Below are positions 13,716-24,667 of a DNA stretch of 64,000 nucleotides, in pieces; positions within the stretch are counted from its first letter, which is position 1, and each line of letters starts with the position of its first letter. Position numbers and translations under genes: made by a program. The DNA comes from Musa acuminata AAA Group (taxonomy: Eukaryota; Streptophyta; Magnoliopsida; Zingiberales; Musaceae), in NCBI RefSeq assembly GCF_036884655.1, contig NC_088335.1, positions 48,077,501-48,141,500 on the forward strand, given 5' to 3'. Under the pieces are notes generated by a model. It worked only from the letters and a program-made list of their open reading frames with translations, did not search any database and had not been told where the DNA came from.

Positions 13716-14519
13716 TGATCTGTATGAGATTCAAGTTTGACAATCTGTCGACCTATCACCTCTCGGATGAAAAATTTTAGTGGATGAGAAAGATTTCACT
13801 ATAAAATAAAGCATAAAACCAAAAGAAAACAACCACTATTACTTTGAAATCAAAAGTGTCAACTATAAGGGAGTAAGTAACAAAAATAAAAGAGTGAAAA
13901 GACTTAACTAGGTGCGTAATAATGCATGTTGTCTTGGAGAGCATCTCGATGCTCTCGGTAGATTGAAGATCAATGTATATTTTAGTATCCTTTCTTGGGA
14001 ACCCCCTCATAAGATTTAGATAACATACTGGACTTCTCATGGTTGTTAGACGAAGCTTCAAAACAAGACTTTAGTTGCTGAAATTCAATAAAGAAGATGT
14101 TATGATCGGAAGGAACTCAGCATCACCTCCTTTTCTTGTTGTTTGGCTCATTGCTATGGCCGTTTGACTTTGGTTGTTACTATTTTTTATGCTATTCTAA
14201 GAGGTTCTTCTCATTTTATAGTTAAGATAGGGTAAGAGTAGTGAAAGGTTTAGGAATCATCTTCTAGGGCTAGCGCACAATCCTTTTTCTACTCTAAGTA
14301 GGAGTTGCATTTCAATGCTCTCTTATTTTTTATAAGGGTTGCCCTATTCTGATCCCAATTAGAAGTAGGTCTTAGGCTTTAAGTGAGTTGTGAACTTTAT
14401 TTGACCAAAAAGGACTTTGAGGCATTAAGAGGCCTCTTGGATAAGAAACGATCACGTTATAGGATTATTAGAGCTCAAACGTATTTTTGGTTAAGTGTTG
14501 ATGAGATCGTCCTTAATCA
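13716..14519 (-). repeat. 5' LTR of the gypsy-like element
   Basis: About 804 bp, partner of 10964-11803. It begins TGAT (complement of 14516-14519) and ends ATCA (complement of 13716-13719), directly before the primer-binding site. Confidence 0.8.
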
Positions 14520-14524
14520 CCTAT

Positions 14525-14800
14525 CGCTAGCACCGACCCCCCATCCTCGCTCTCCTCACCCACATGATGATGGTGCTACCGTGTTGACTATCACTTTATT
14601 TTGTCATGGTGATGGCCCCCACTTTGATGACCTCTATAGTGACTCTCGAGATGTTCAAGACCTTCCTCCGGAGACTGAGAGTAATCTCACCTTTTAGAAA
14701 ATATGAATGTTGAATAGAAATAATTAAAAATTTAAATTTTAAAAATATATCTCAAAATCAATTACTAGAGATTTTTTAATAAATTAATTATATTTTTAGA
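14525..14800. repeat. right part of the older repeat split by the LTR element
   Basis: 14525-14697 is open and reads in the same frame as 10665-10963 after removing the insertion. An AT-rich arm (14700-14800) follows, roughly an inverted match to the left arm. The peptide is His/Pro/Asp-rich and I do not recognise it. Confidence 0.4.
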
Positions 14801-15118
14801 TGAATTGATCATCCAAGCTCATCCTAGAGCTCACATTATTGAATCCAAAAGTCCAAATATATGTTTTACGATATTACACCAAGGGATCAGTTTTCCTCTT
14901 CGAAATATCAACAATAATTCTGGCCCAACTACATCAAGATTCGAGCAAGCAGATATCATGTTGTTGTTTTGGCTCAGAACCGTCCGATCTTTCACTTTCG
15001 GTGAATCCGTTGGCGGCTCCTCCATCCGGAAAACGAAAGGAATCAATTAAGATGCGCAATTTTCCAAAACCCTCTCGATTTAGGGCTTTGGCGCTTCAAA
15101 CGGCGCCGGCGACGGGAC
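14800..15118 (+). promoter_or_regulatory. CLP1 5' flank with telo-box
   Basis: AAACCCT at 15067-15073 and TTTAGGGC just after form a telo-box-like pair 40-50 bp before the ATG. Such boxes are typical of plant housekeeping and translation-related promoters. No clear TATA box is seen. Confidence 0.45.
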
Positions 15119-18100
15119 ATGGCCTCGGCCCGGCAGTTCGAATTAGCGAAGGAGAGCGAGCTCAGGGTGGAGGTCGGACCCGACGCGCCGCTCCGCCTCC
15201 GCCTCCTCTCCGGCGCCGCCGAGATCTTCGGCACTGAATTGCCCCCCGGCAATTGGATCTCCGCTCCTCCACATAGCAAGATCGCAGTAAGCCCTTGTTT
15301 ACTTCCTGCTTTTGTCTCTCAAATTTTCCCTGTGGTGTGTTCTTTTCCCTGACGTGGAATGAGGAGAAGAACACCAACTTTGTACCTTTTTGAAGGTGTT
15401 CACCTGGAATGGTGCGACTATCGAACTGGACGGAATCAGCGAAGTGGAGTACGTGGCGGATGAGGTAACGCGATGTAGTGCCGAATTAGGATTGGGACTT
15501 TTGTTTGCTTATCGATTTTAAGTATATGTGATGATGCAATTAGACGCCGATGGTGAGTTATGTGAATGTTCATGCCATTCTTGATGCGAGAAGAGCTCGT
15601 GCGAAGTCATCTCAAGCTAGTGGTATGGACTCTTCGCAGGTACGTTGACTTGCTTATGATGTTGGTCTCAATTTGTGGAGAATGTGTTGATGGTGGAATG
15701 AGAATCTTTTATTCGCTTTATGATATTATAGTACGTTTTCTCGTCATACTCTCAATTTAACAGGTGCATACAATCTTCAATAAGTAAGCATTTCACTTGT
15801 GACTAGATAGTTTGTAGGCGCAAGATACATAAATTTGTGAAAAAGCTTCTAGTTTTCTCGTGTGTTTGATTTAGAGCTACTGTATTTGAGAAGACATATC
15901 ATAAGGAAATTACAGTCCTCCCTCGATTTGCTTTTTTTTTTTTTTTAAAGAGGAACACCATTTCGCTTCATATTTGGTATAGAATGCTAAGAAATTAGAT
16001 AATAATGTGGCTTAAAAGGATGTATTGTTTCAGGAAAACTAAGCAAGTTTTTTTATTAATTTATATTTCTTGTCATTTTACTTGTGTTTGGATACATATG
16101 TCGATAATGATTTAAGTGATCAGCCAATATGAGATCATTTACGAGAAGCTGTTGACTGCGAAAAATGACAAAATATTTAACCTGAAACAAAGTATTTAAA
16201 GGTGAGAATTCTGTTTTAAGATTTCAAAAGACAGGATAGTTTATATCTCTTTTAGGTTCGGTAAATGGCTTACTATGAGGTTCTATAAGATGTGGATGAA
16301 GTTGAGATTTCATCTGATCCTTGCTGCTCTCTGTTTCTAGTATTGGATGGGGCGGTTCTAATAGTATGGTTGGATTCCTTTTGTTAGTCAATGAAACATA
16401 TCACTCGGTTCTGAAGCACCAATAGTGGAAAGAAATAGTGGGTTAACTTGGGTTAGCAACACTGACCCTGTCACAAGAATAGATGTAAAAGCTCTAGCGT
16501 TATCCCTTCATAAGCTATTAATCTGCGGTAGAAATCATTCAATTTTTATATTGTCATCCATGTCTACGTGGTGCCTTAAGTAACTTTTTATTAGTCATTC
16601 TCTATATATATTTTTACCGTGCATCTGAAGAATTGTCTGTCTTAGTATTTCAGGGTCCTAGGGTGATTGTTGTAGGACCCACTGATTCAGGGAAGAGTAG
16701 CTTGTGCAAGATGCTTCTGAGCTGGGCTTGTAAACTGGGTTGGAAACCTACCTATGTGGATCTGGATATTGGTCAGGGGTCCATAACCATTCCTGGGTGC
16801 ATTGCTGCTACTCCAGTTGAGATGCCTATAGATGTCATGGAAGGAATTCCTTTAGAAATGCCTATTGTGTACTTTTATGGGCATACAACTCCGAGGTAAA
16901 TATTTCATTTCCATTCTATTATATCATGATTAGTAGCTCATGATAGATCAGTCTTACGAGTTAAATTAAGTTACTTTATAATGTAAGCATTTCTTGGTTA
17001 TTTTGTTCAATAGTGCGAATGGGGATCTCTACAAAGTACTTGTGAAGGAGCTGGCTGCAACTCTGGAGAGACAATTCTCTGGAAATGTTGAAGCTAGAGC
17101 TGCAGGCATGGTGATTAACACCATGGGATGGGTGGAAGGTCTTGGTTACGAGGTAGTTTTTAGGGTCATTTTATAAGTTATCTCATTTGTATAATAATTT
17201 TCTAGTTTTCTGCTAAACTGTCATCTGAAACTGTATTCAAATTTCTCTGTTTGGCATGCAGTTGCTTCTTCATGCAATTGACACTTTCAAGTGTGATGTG
17301 GTTCTAGTCTTGGGGCAGGTAATTATCTGATATATTGCACGTGTACTCCATGCATCATTATACGTGGAACTAGGTAAACATAAAACAGACATATATCTTG
17401 CTCTATGGCCGAGTTGTCCATTCTGTATTACTGTTTGTATTGATTTAGTTTTCTGCTTAATAAATGTGTTCTGAATGCTAATCTCGGCTGTTTCTGATAA
17501 AACATGACTATTTGCCATGTCTCTTAAATGTTTGATGTCTAATCTTGTTCACTTATTATGTTCAAGTTTTATGCAAGTTGGATAGGATACTGGTTGTAGT
17601 ACGAAGGCAGCTTCCATGAAACTGTTGCTGGAGATATTGGATGGCTCATTTTGTTTTAACCACTAGCTTTATAGTTGTAAAACTGTTCTATTATGCTTTA
17701 TAAGTTTTCCATGATGGTTCACATTTAAGAGTTGCATTAACTTCAAATCTGTAATGCATTTATTATATATGTGATGCTCTTCTTTACTTGAAGAGATGTC
17801 CTTTACTTGTGGTAGAGCATTTTTGTCTAGGTGCTTCATTTGTTTTCCTGTTGTGACTTTTAGGAGAAACTGTGCAGCATGCTCAAGGATGTTTTGAAGA
17901 GTAAGCCTAATGTAGATGTCGTGAAACTTCATAAATCAGGAGGGGTAGTTCTGAGGAATCAAAGAGTCCGTCAAAAGACAAGGAGCTTGAGAATCAGGGC
18001 AAGTGCAAAATATCATCCATTAATTTGATTTAGACAACTTTCTGTAATTCTTGTACCATGTCTTAATTCTTCATGAAATTCAACTGTCTATTACAGTATT

Positions 18101-19198
18101 TATCTTGGTCGTGCATCTGTCAAATGTCACAAAAATACTACCCATAGATCTTTCTTATTTGCCTGAGCTTACATATGCACACTGGAAGTTGTATTGTTTG
18201 GTAACGTGGTCAGGAAATGTATCTTAAATGCTAGAACTCGACCTAAGGACTGTAGTTGGTTCGTTTCGATGTTTGTCTTTATCAGTTTCTTGGTTCATAG
18301 TTCTGTTTATTATGGTGATTAGGTTGAAATGGCTTCTATCCTGGACTAGCTTGTGTCACCGGTCTATTAGGTTTGGTTTGAGCATATCTATCTTGTGATC
18401 AGATTGTTAAATATGACGTAGGTAGATATTACTTGATTCATATTTGACACCTAAACTGATTTCTTCGCAGGAATACTTTTACGGGCTTGCAAATGATTTA
18501 TCTGCACACTCAAATATCGTCAACTTCACTGACATTTCAGTTTATCGTATTGGTGGTGGCCCACAGGCTCCTCGTTCTGCTCTGCCTATAGGTGCAGAGC
18601 CTGTAGCTGACCCAACTCGCGTAGTTGCAGTTAACATAAACCGTGATTTGCTCCATCTTGTTTTAGCTGTTTCATATGCTAAGGAATCTGATCAAATTAT
18701 ATCCAGGTAATTCTTTTTAATGATTTTGGATGTTGCTAAAAAAATCTCTTGAGAAATGGTTTGCCAGTGGTCCATAAATTCCACAGCTGCCAAATTGCGA
18801 TCATTCTGTTTCAGCTGGTTGTATCTCGAGTCTGGCCTCTAGTTTCTGGTTTAGGGCTTAGAGCTGTTAAACCAATTTGATTTGCTGGTTAAGATTTTAT
18901 TTTCTTTCTATCGTCTATTATATCTTTGTAATCTGTCGCAATACATGTGCGTACTTACACAAGTATGTTGAAACTCATTGCAGCAACGTTGCTGGGTTCA
19001 TTTATGTCACTGATATAGACATCCAGAGGTAATATCGTCTGCTCTAGTATGTCAATGTTTCGACATAGCTGTTGTTTCGTGATCAAATTACGAGGTGTTG
19101 CCTGTTGCAGGAAGAAGATTACATATCTCGCACCGTGCCCTGGCGAACTCCCTAGCAAAATTTTAATAGTGGGAACCTTGACATGGTTGGAAGGTTGA
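15119..19198 (+). CDS. CLP1: CLP1, polynucleotide 5'-hydroxyl kinase / mRNA cleavage factor II subunit
   Basis: Ten exons: 15119-15286, 15396-15464, 15544-15639, 16654-16895, 17014-17152, 17262-17318, 17864-17998, 18471-18706, 18984-19028, 19111-19198; 424 aa with consistent phases. The N-terminal beta-rich domain (1-~105) leads to a P-loop GPTDSGKS (~119-126) and a DLDIGQG motif (~147-153), then the conserved EYFYGL segment and a C-terminal domain ending TLTWLEG. Full-length relative to Arabidopsis CLPS3 (~444 aa). CLP1 proteins act in the nucleus in pre-mRNA 3'-end cleavage with PCF11 and phosphorylate RNA 5'-OH ends. The seventh intron (17999-18470) has a GC donor: using AGG|GCAAGT keeps the frame and gives the conserved RIREYF junction. 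Tail-to-tail with the sHSP gene. Confidence 0.95.
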
Positions 19199-19813
19199 GA
19201 GAAGTTATTTATGCTCTTCAAGCATGGTAAGAGCTTTCGAGGAAGTGAAGAACTGCGATTGAACTGTGTTTTGAGCATCGTACTTTGTTTCAATCTGCCA
19301 GTCTCTCTCTCCTCATGCACCTGTGTTAGTGTGAGGAATTCACAATTTAATCACATCGGATCCCTTGTGATGTGATCAGCAACATAGCATCATAGAACAA
19401 TTCACCTTGATTAATGTTTGTGCATACTATCGAGCATCATATGGCAATCTCATTTGAACGAACGTGTGCTTCTCAAGCCTAATACCATTCCTAACACTTG
19501 CAAGCATTGCTACTTGTCAATTTATATATATACATACTTCGCCTACATTTTTCCTCGCCTTTTGATATGCGTCTAACTACACATAAAATAATATTTTGGA
19601 AAACCAACAAACCCCGCTGGCTTTGTTCCAGTGGACATATCCAGAGGATATGACACGTATATTTACTCAAGTCGCGTAGAAGACTTCACATTTTGCTTAC
19701 TTAATAACTACGTAACACCTACCTAATACAAACACACCAGCACACCAACACGTATATTCTATACTTACCACACCTCGATGCATGTCGGATACTACACCCT
19801 CATGCATCTCGTC
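19199..19813. other. convergent intergenic region (3' ends of CLP1 and sHSP)
   Basis: Only short AT-rich non-coding DNA between two genes that end towards each other. Presumably both 3' UTRs lie here, with possible overlap of antisense tails. Confidence 0.5.
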
Positions 19814-20305
19814 CTAGCCTTCGGATGAGCCCCCAACCTTGACCTCGATGGTCTTGGCCTTCTTCGGCTCCGGCGGTGGCTTCTTCTCCACCCTGACGGT
19901 GAGCACCCCCTCCTGGAAGCACGCTGTGATGGCTTCGAGGTTGGCGTCCTCCGGCAGCGGGAACTTGCGCATGAACTTCCCCATGCGCCGCTCCATGCAC
20001 TGGTACTTGGCTTCCTTGTCCTCCGCCCGGCGCCGCTCCCCGCTGACGACCAGGGTGTGGTCGTCCTCCACCTGCACCTTGATCTCTCCGGTCTTAGCCC
20101 CGGGCATGTCGATCTCGAACACCAGCGCGCCGGGCACCTCCTTGACGTCCGCCGGGGTGGAGGCCATGGCCTTGCGGTCACGGACGTAGGCGCGGGCGGG
20201 GGTGCTCACCACCTTCTCCACCTCCTCCGGGAAGTCCATCAGATGATGGATGGTGGCGATCAGGGGATCGTTCTCCATCCCCATCATAAACTCCATCCCT
20301 CTCAT
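19814..20305 (-). CDS. class II cytosolic small heat-shock protein (HSP20 family)
   Basis: Single exon, 163 aa. The N-terminal arm carries the class II-like [16 protein letters not shown] segment. The alpha-crystallin domain covers ~45-140, with PADVKE, the GEIKVQVED strand, LVVSGER and [10 protein letters not shown]. The tail has [13 protein letters not shown], the class II signature with an I-x-V motif. These ATP-independent chaperones bind unfolding proteins under heat and other stress. There are several early Met codons (positions 1, 4, 7, 8, 10); the first gives the usual family length. It lacks introns, normal for this family. Very high GC here produces long but meaningless open frames in the other five frames. 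Confidence 0.95.
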   Translation of the reverse strand: MRGMEFMMGMENDPLIATIHHLMDFPEEVEKVVSTPARAYVRDRKAMASTPADVKEVPGALVFEIDMPGAKTGEIKVQVEDDHTLVVSGERRRAEDKEAKYQCMERRMGKFMRKFPLPEDANLEAITACFQEGVLTVRVEKKPPPEPKKAKTIEVKVGGSSEG

Positions 20306-20351
20306 CTACACCTGGCTTATGAGGCGAGCGAGAAGACCGGTGGCCGAGGGA

Positions 20352-20512
20352 CTAATATAGGGAGGTGGGGAAGTCTCCGGAGAGGGGAGGAGGCAGCCTT
20401 TAGCGAGTCTGGGGATCGCCATGCATAATCGTCGGGAAGAATCAGGAGGGCACGTGGTGGGGACGGTGTGCCACGTGGTTCGGGTAACGAAGAGACGTGG
20501 CGGATACTTGGT
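20352..20512 (-). promoter_or_regulatory. sHSP promoter: TATA, imperfect heat-shock element, two G-boxes
   Basis: On the minus strand a TATATTA box lies at 20353-20359, about 48 bp before the ATG. Upstream are an imperfect heat-shock element (GAA-2-ATC-2-GAG at 20436-20448), two perfect CACGTG G-boxes (20451-20456 and 20472-20477) and an ACGTGGC ABRE-like core (20505-20511). This suggests ABA/light-type bZIP or bHLH input besides heat. Motif matches only. Confidence 0.5.
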
Positions 20513-20785
20513 CTCCTGTACGCCCGAGTCCGACAAAATTGAGGATTGAGACGACTTGGAATACCATTCCTATCGATCTCAAACCAATCCATTGGGTCAA
20601 CCCAACTCGACACGAATCCGACCCGTTTAAATTGATCAATCCGGCTCATGAGTCACATGGGATCCGGTTCGGATCAAGGGCTGCTGACCCGGGGATCGCC
20701 GAACGTTTTAACCGGCTCTCCGCGTCTCCTTTTCTTCACCCAAGCCGTCCGCCTCCTCCGCCGTCGCCCACCGCAACCGCCGGAT

Positions 20786-20941
20786 ATGGGAGATGGAACT
20801 CCCCGTAAATATGGGAGAATGATCTCTGGAGAGGATACTCTGCGGACTATGAAGACGGTGAGACTCTTGAAAAAGGTTGATATTGAGAAGCTTGCAGTTG
20901 CTTTAAATAGAACGAGAAGATCATCATCCTTCAGCAATTGA
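20786..20941 (+). CDS. possible small ORF of unknown function (51 aa)
   Basis: Starts MGDGTPRKYG and ends TRRSSSFSN; basic and Ser-rich. I recognise no domain. It lies upstream of, and divergent to, the sHSP gene and follows a CT/CCG-rich stretch like a plant 5' UTR. A GT donor follows the stop closely (CAG|GTGATT near 20944), so it could be the first exon of a non-coding or unrecognised spliced transcript. An upstream in-frame ATG at 20648 would give 97 aa. Confidence 0.25.
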   Translation: MGDGTPRKYGRMISGEDTLRTMKTVRLLKKVDIEKLAVALNRTRRSSSFSN

Positions 20942-22501
20942 CCAGGTGATTACCGTGATAGATGCTTGTAATGTGCCAGTACTTGAACCATGAATACAAG
21001 TTAGTTAAAGTTTTATCATCGGTTGGATATCATATCAGTTTATGACTCTTTGAGAATTTGGGTCGACCTTCATTTTGTCTTCTGCTTGGTAATTTTTGTC
21101 CATGAAGAAAATACAGTTTCCTAGTTTGGTCCTTACCGGAATCCACACCATTAGAAGTCTATGCAAACTACGGAGACAACTAGGTCAATTAGTGTTTTGT
21201 CTCCGTTAAGTATGCATATGTTGAATTGTTAAGCAAGTCAAAAAATTATGTGAATAAGAGGTTAATTAAGGGATAATCCAGTCCAACATTGCTTGGTCAA
21301 TCACGCAACTTAGCTTACCTAATAATGCATGGTTAGGAAGGGGGGGTGAGGGGGGTGAGGTTTTATCCAATCTACTAATAGTGTCTTATATATGTACTTA
21401 AAACAGTGATAAATTCTCACCAAATGAAGGACTAGCTGAATACAGCATAGATATTGGTGTTGGTTATATAAGGACCAAATAAGTAAGGAGGAATTTCATT
21501 TTAATTCAGATTTGCAATTTAATCCAGGAAATTATATATCGACCTAGTTTGATACATTGTCATAAATCAGCTGCAGAATGAATCAAAGAAATCAGCAACA
21601 CTTAATGCATGTATGCAACTTTTATGATTGGTCTCCGAGCAGTAGTAGCACGGCAGTGTTTCTAGATTTCACAAAAACAAAAGATCAATTACAGTATAAA
21701 TTCCATTGCTGATGAGCCAAGTTGTTGCTTATGAATCTCAGAAGTTTTGAAATTTTAATTTCTGTTTTTTCATCAATTTTAGGTTATCTATGTTGTTATA
21801 TAACAACATATTGCGCTTGGAGGCTTTTCGCGAAGTTGTGACCATTTATGAGAATATATAGGAATTTCCATAGATGATAATATGTTTACACTATGCTGTA
21901 TGCTTATGTTTGTGATTTCCAAATCTAGGAACTTGTTGTACCATCTCCAAGAGAGCAGAGTTGTCATCTCAATGGTTTGGCTCTCATTGGTGTCTACTTC
22001 GTTTATATTTATGAAGCAATCAGTTCTTATCAAGTGTTATATCTTTTATAATTTCTTCCAATCATCAAATTTCATTTTCTTGGCCTTTTCTGGAATAATT
22101 GTGAAAAAAAGGCAAAAACAGTTTAATTTTGTTTGGTTATTTCTTCTAAATTTGGAAGTAGGGAAAGGAAAAACTCATAGCTTTCAGAATCATAAATATC
22201 ATTGCTGATTTACAGCTTATTTATTCTGCCTTTTCTCCATTTTTTTTTCCTTGGACAGCTAGGCACTTGATATTTGAATTACTGCAGACAAGCAGTTAGC
22301 ACACTCACATCTTATATTATCAATCACCTTGACAATTCATATCATGGTTGGAGGCATCAAACATACGACAATTCTCTCAATTCAAGATGCAGTGGTAATC
22401 CCATATATTTTGAAGGCTGCTTCCAAACTCCCAAATCTCTGCATAGCAAATGAGATATATGTTATGACAAGTTCTATCGGTTATCATTGGTACCTCTCAA
22501 C

Positions 22502-22535
<34 letters not shown>

Positions 22536-24370
22536 AATAAATAAATAAATATATGTGTGTGTGTATACAGTTTTTTTTTTTTGTATATACAGTTACTTCA
22601 ATATTTATGAGGAACTAAAGAAATATGCTTGTTTGAACAGATAGAATAGAGAGAAGTAAAAATGTTTCTGAACATGTTGAGATGAGGAAGGATTTTTTCC
22701 AAGTCCTGGTTGTGGACCAGGGATACAAGTCTCTGATCAACCATGGTTCTGATTTCAGTCAGTACCTGCAGATATTGAGCTTTGGATTGCAGATGCAACC
22801 CCTCAGTTTGGCCATGGATATGATACTAGTGTTTCAACATGCTCTATAAATTTAGTGAACAACAGTTGTATTGGATGTGTACAATTTCAAACAAATAACC
22901 TTTCCGATTCCATACTCAATTGACCTAGATGACTATACTGATCATTATTCATGATGTCTACACAAAAATGTAAATGTGAAATTGTAGTACTGGTGTTGAT
23001 GTACTATCTACATGTCATCCATACATCATGCACATGAATGTTAGATTGACAATTCACCAATGATATGTCCAAGTCCTCGACTTATTTGTATCTCCCTGTT
23101 ACCTTTGAAACAGAAAGGTTTATAGCACATCAGAGAATTGGAAGCAAATAAATCACTGAAAGATTCATGGATAGAGAGCTGAGAGGTTGACAGAATTATA
23201 AATGTGAAAATGGTCTTGTTTCTTTATTTCTTGGACAATAACAGATCTATATATGTTTTTCCAGAAGATGTATAGGAGTTTAGATGGTATATCCAGAATA
23301 ACATATTATTCATTTCTTAGACTTATTTTCGTGGTAATATTAATTGAAGAACTTAGACTGTTATGCTCAGCAACATGATGGCTTGAATCATCAAAACAAC
23401 CTTAGATCATTATGAATTGTTGTGCAACATGAGAAATTTCTTGTGTGGTAGCTATCCTTTGACCACAATTATATATATATTTTTCTTTTTTTTAAGGGAA
23501 TCATATCGATCTGCTTTATCTTGTTGTTGAAATCCTTTGCAGCCCACTGAGATCTATCTCCCTGTTTAATTACTACCAAATGGATGCACAATCGAGTAGC
23601 CTATGGGTTGGCCAAATCATTATCCCTTGAATTAAAATCTAAATCTGTGTCCACGGCAATCAAAGCAGGAATCTCTGCACCCCGGTGGCCAATCAACGGA
23701 CTATTATCTCCCTTTCGGTGTCACATCACGGATGAAGAAGATAAATGATATGGGTCACGTCAAGGTTTGGTTACAGAGGGACGATGCTCAATTAGGAGAC
23801 GAAACCATGACAAGGAAAGCACGAAGAGGACAAGACGTGCCGTGCCGTGCCGTTCTCTGTATGTGTTCTTCGCCCACGTCACCGGCTGCAAACCACCGTA
23901 CACTCAGCAGGAGGAGGCGACGATCTAGTTTTTGCGTTTGGTGTCAGATCAAGAGCGTTTGCTAAAAGCAAGCTCACTCTGACCTGATCCGTTCATGTAA
24001 TCGGTGGGACAAAGCAACATGTTGAGAGAAGATGCTTTACACGAAGTGGATCACTAAGATGCAGGCAGTGCTCATTAGTATTCCTTTGAATAAAAAATAT
24101 AAATGATATAAATAAAGTTTAATTTTATAATAAACTGGCAAAAATCTATGCTGATAAAACTAATTAATGCTTTCTAAAATATCTCAGAAGGGATTTTTGA
24201 GATTTTGAATCTTCAACTTCGATTAAGATAAAGTTGGATATATCATCATCGGATGAGAAGGAAGCACAGCACACAGATGTCACTCCACAAAGCACTGGGC
24301 ACCACATGTGAGGAGCTCATCGGTAAAGTGGATCAAAAGCTCTGTTGATCCATATGTTTTTGTTCTCTGT
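20942..24370. other. intergenic region, no gene recognised
   Basis: AT-rich, with a (CT)n run near 22507-22533, a TAAA run after it, and a three-fold GCCGT tandem near 23840-23860. Open frames here are short and unlike known families. The last few hundred bases are the distal CYP90D promoter. Confidence 0.5.
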
Positions 24371-24392
24371 GCACTGTGTAATGATCACTCGT

Positions 24393-24396
<4 letters not shown>

Positions 24397-24423
<27 letters not shown>

Positions 24424-24443
24424 GTAGGATAATATGTGGGTGT

Positions 24444-24472
<29 letters not shown>
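24397..24472. repeat. inverted microsatellite pair: (CT)n then (GA)n
   Basis: A run of about twelve CT units (to about 24422) is followed after some 20 bases by about thirteen GA units (about 24443-24468). Either strand could fold into a near-perfect hairpin. It lies 200-270 bp before the CYP90D ATG. A further (CT)n at 24585-24602 sits where the 5' UTR should be. Confidence 0.85.
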
Positions 24473-24475
<3 letters not shown>

Positions 24476-24573
24476 TCTATTGAATGGACTTCACATGTGT
24501 GCACGAGGTGGGCAACGGCGCTTGCGAGGACGGAGGCACAGTGTAATCATGGACGTGGGAGGCTTTGCGACCA

Positions 24574-24602
24574 TTAAATACAACTTCTCTCTCTCTCTCT
24601 CT
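24574..24602 (+). promoter_or_regulatory. putative CYP90D core promoter
   Basis: TTAAATA at 24574-24580 lies 88 bp before the start codon, followed by a pyrimidine patch (24585-24602). This fits a TATA box plus a Y-patch start region. Confidence 0.4.
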
Positions 24603-24667
24603 AAACTTCTCTTCCTTCTCGTTGCAGAACGTACAAAGGGGTTGATCGTGGGATCCAACTTGGGAAG

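Larger units (their letters stand above)
10964..14519 (-). mobile_element. decayed non-autonomous Ty3/gypsy-like LTR retrotransposon
   Basis: 3,556 bp, minus orientation, bounded by TGAT...ATCA long terminal repeats. Next to the 5' LTR is a damaged initiator-Met tRNA primer site (complement of 13702-13713). A purine-rich tract lies beside the 3' LTR (complement of 11807-11813). The internal part keeps stop-riddled traces of gag: a damaged zinc knuckle near 12690-12830, then a retropepsin-like stretch around 12230-12560 whose NNGC-x-KNLIS and KKLGL words match gypsy protease regions. No reverse transcriptase or integrase is recognisable in the 1.9 kb interior. Flanking 5-mers CCCAT (10959-10963) and CCTAT (14520-14524) look like a mutated target duplication. 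Confidence 0.8.

Noticed and set aside
19792..20428. Several open frames of 66-129 aa overlapping the small heat-shock gene
   Set aside because: They are out-of-frame or antisense to a clear class II sHSP; the codon bias explains their openness.
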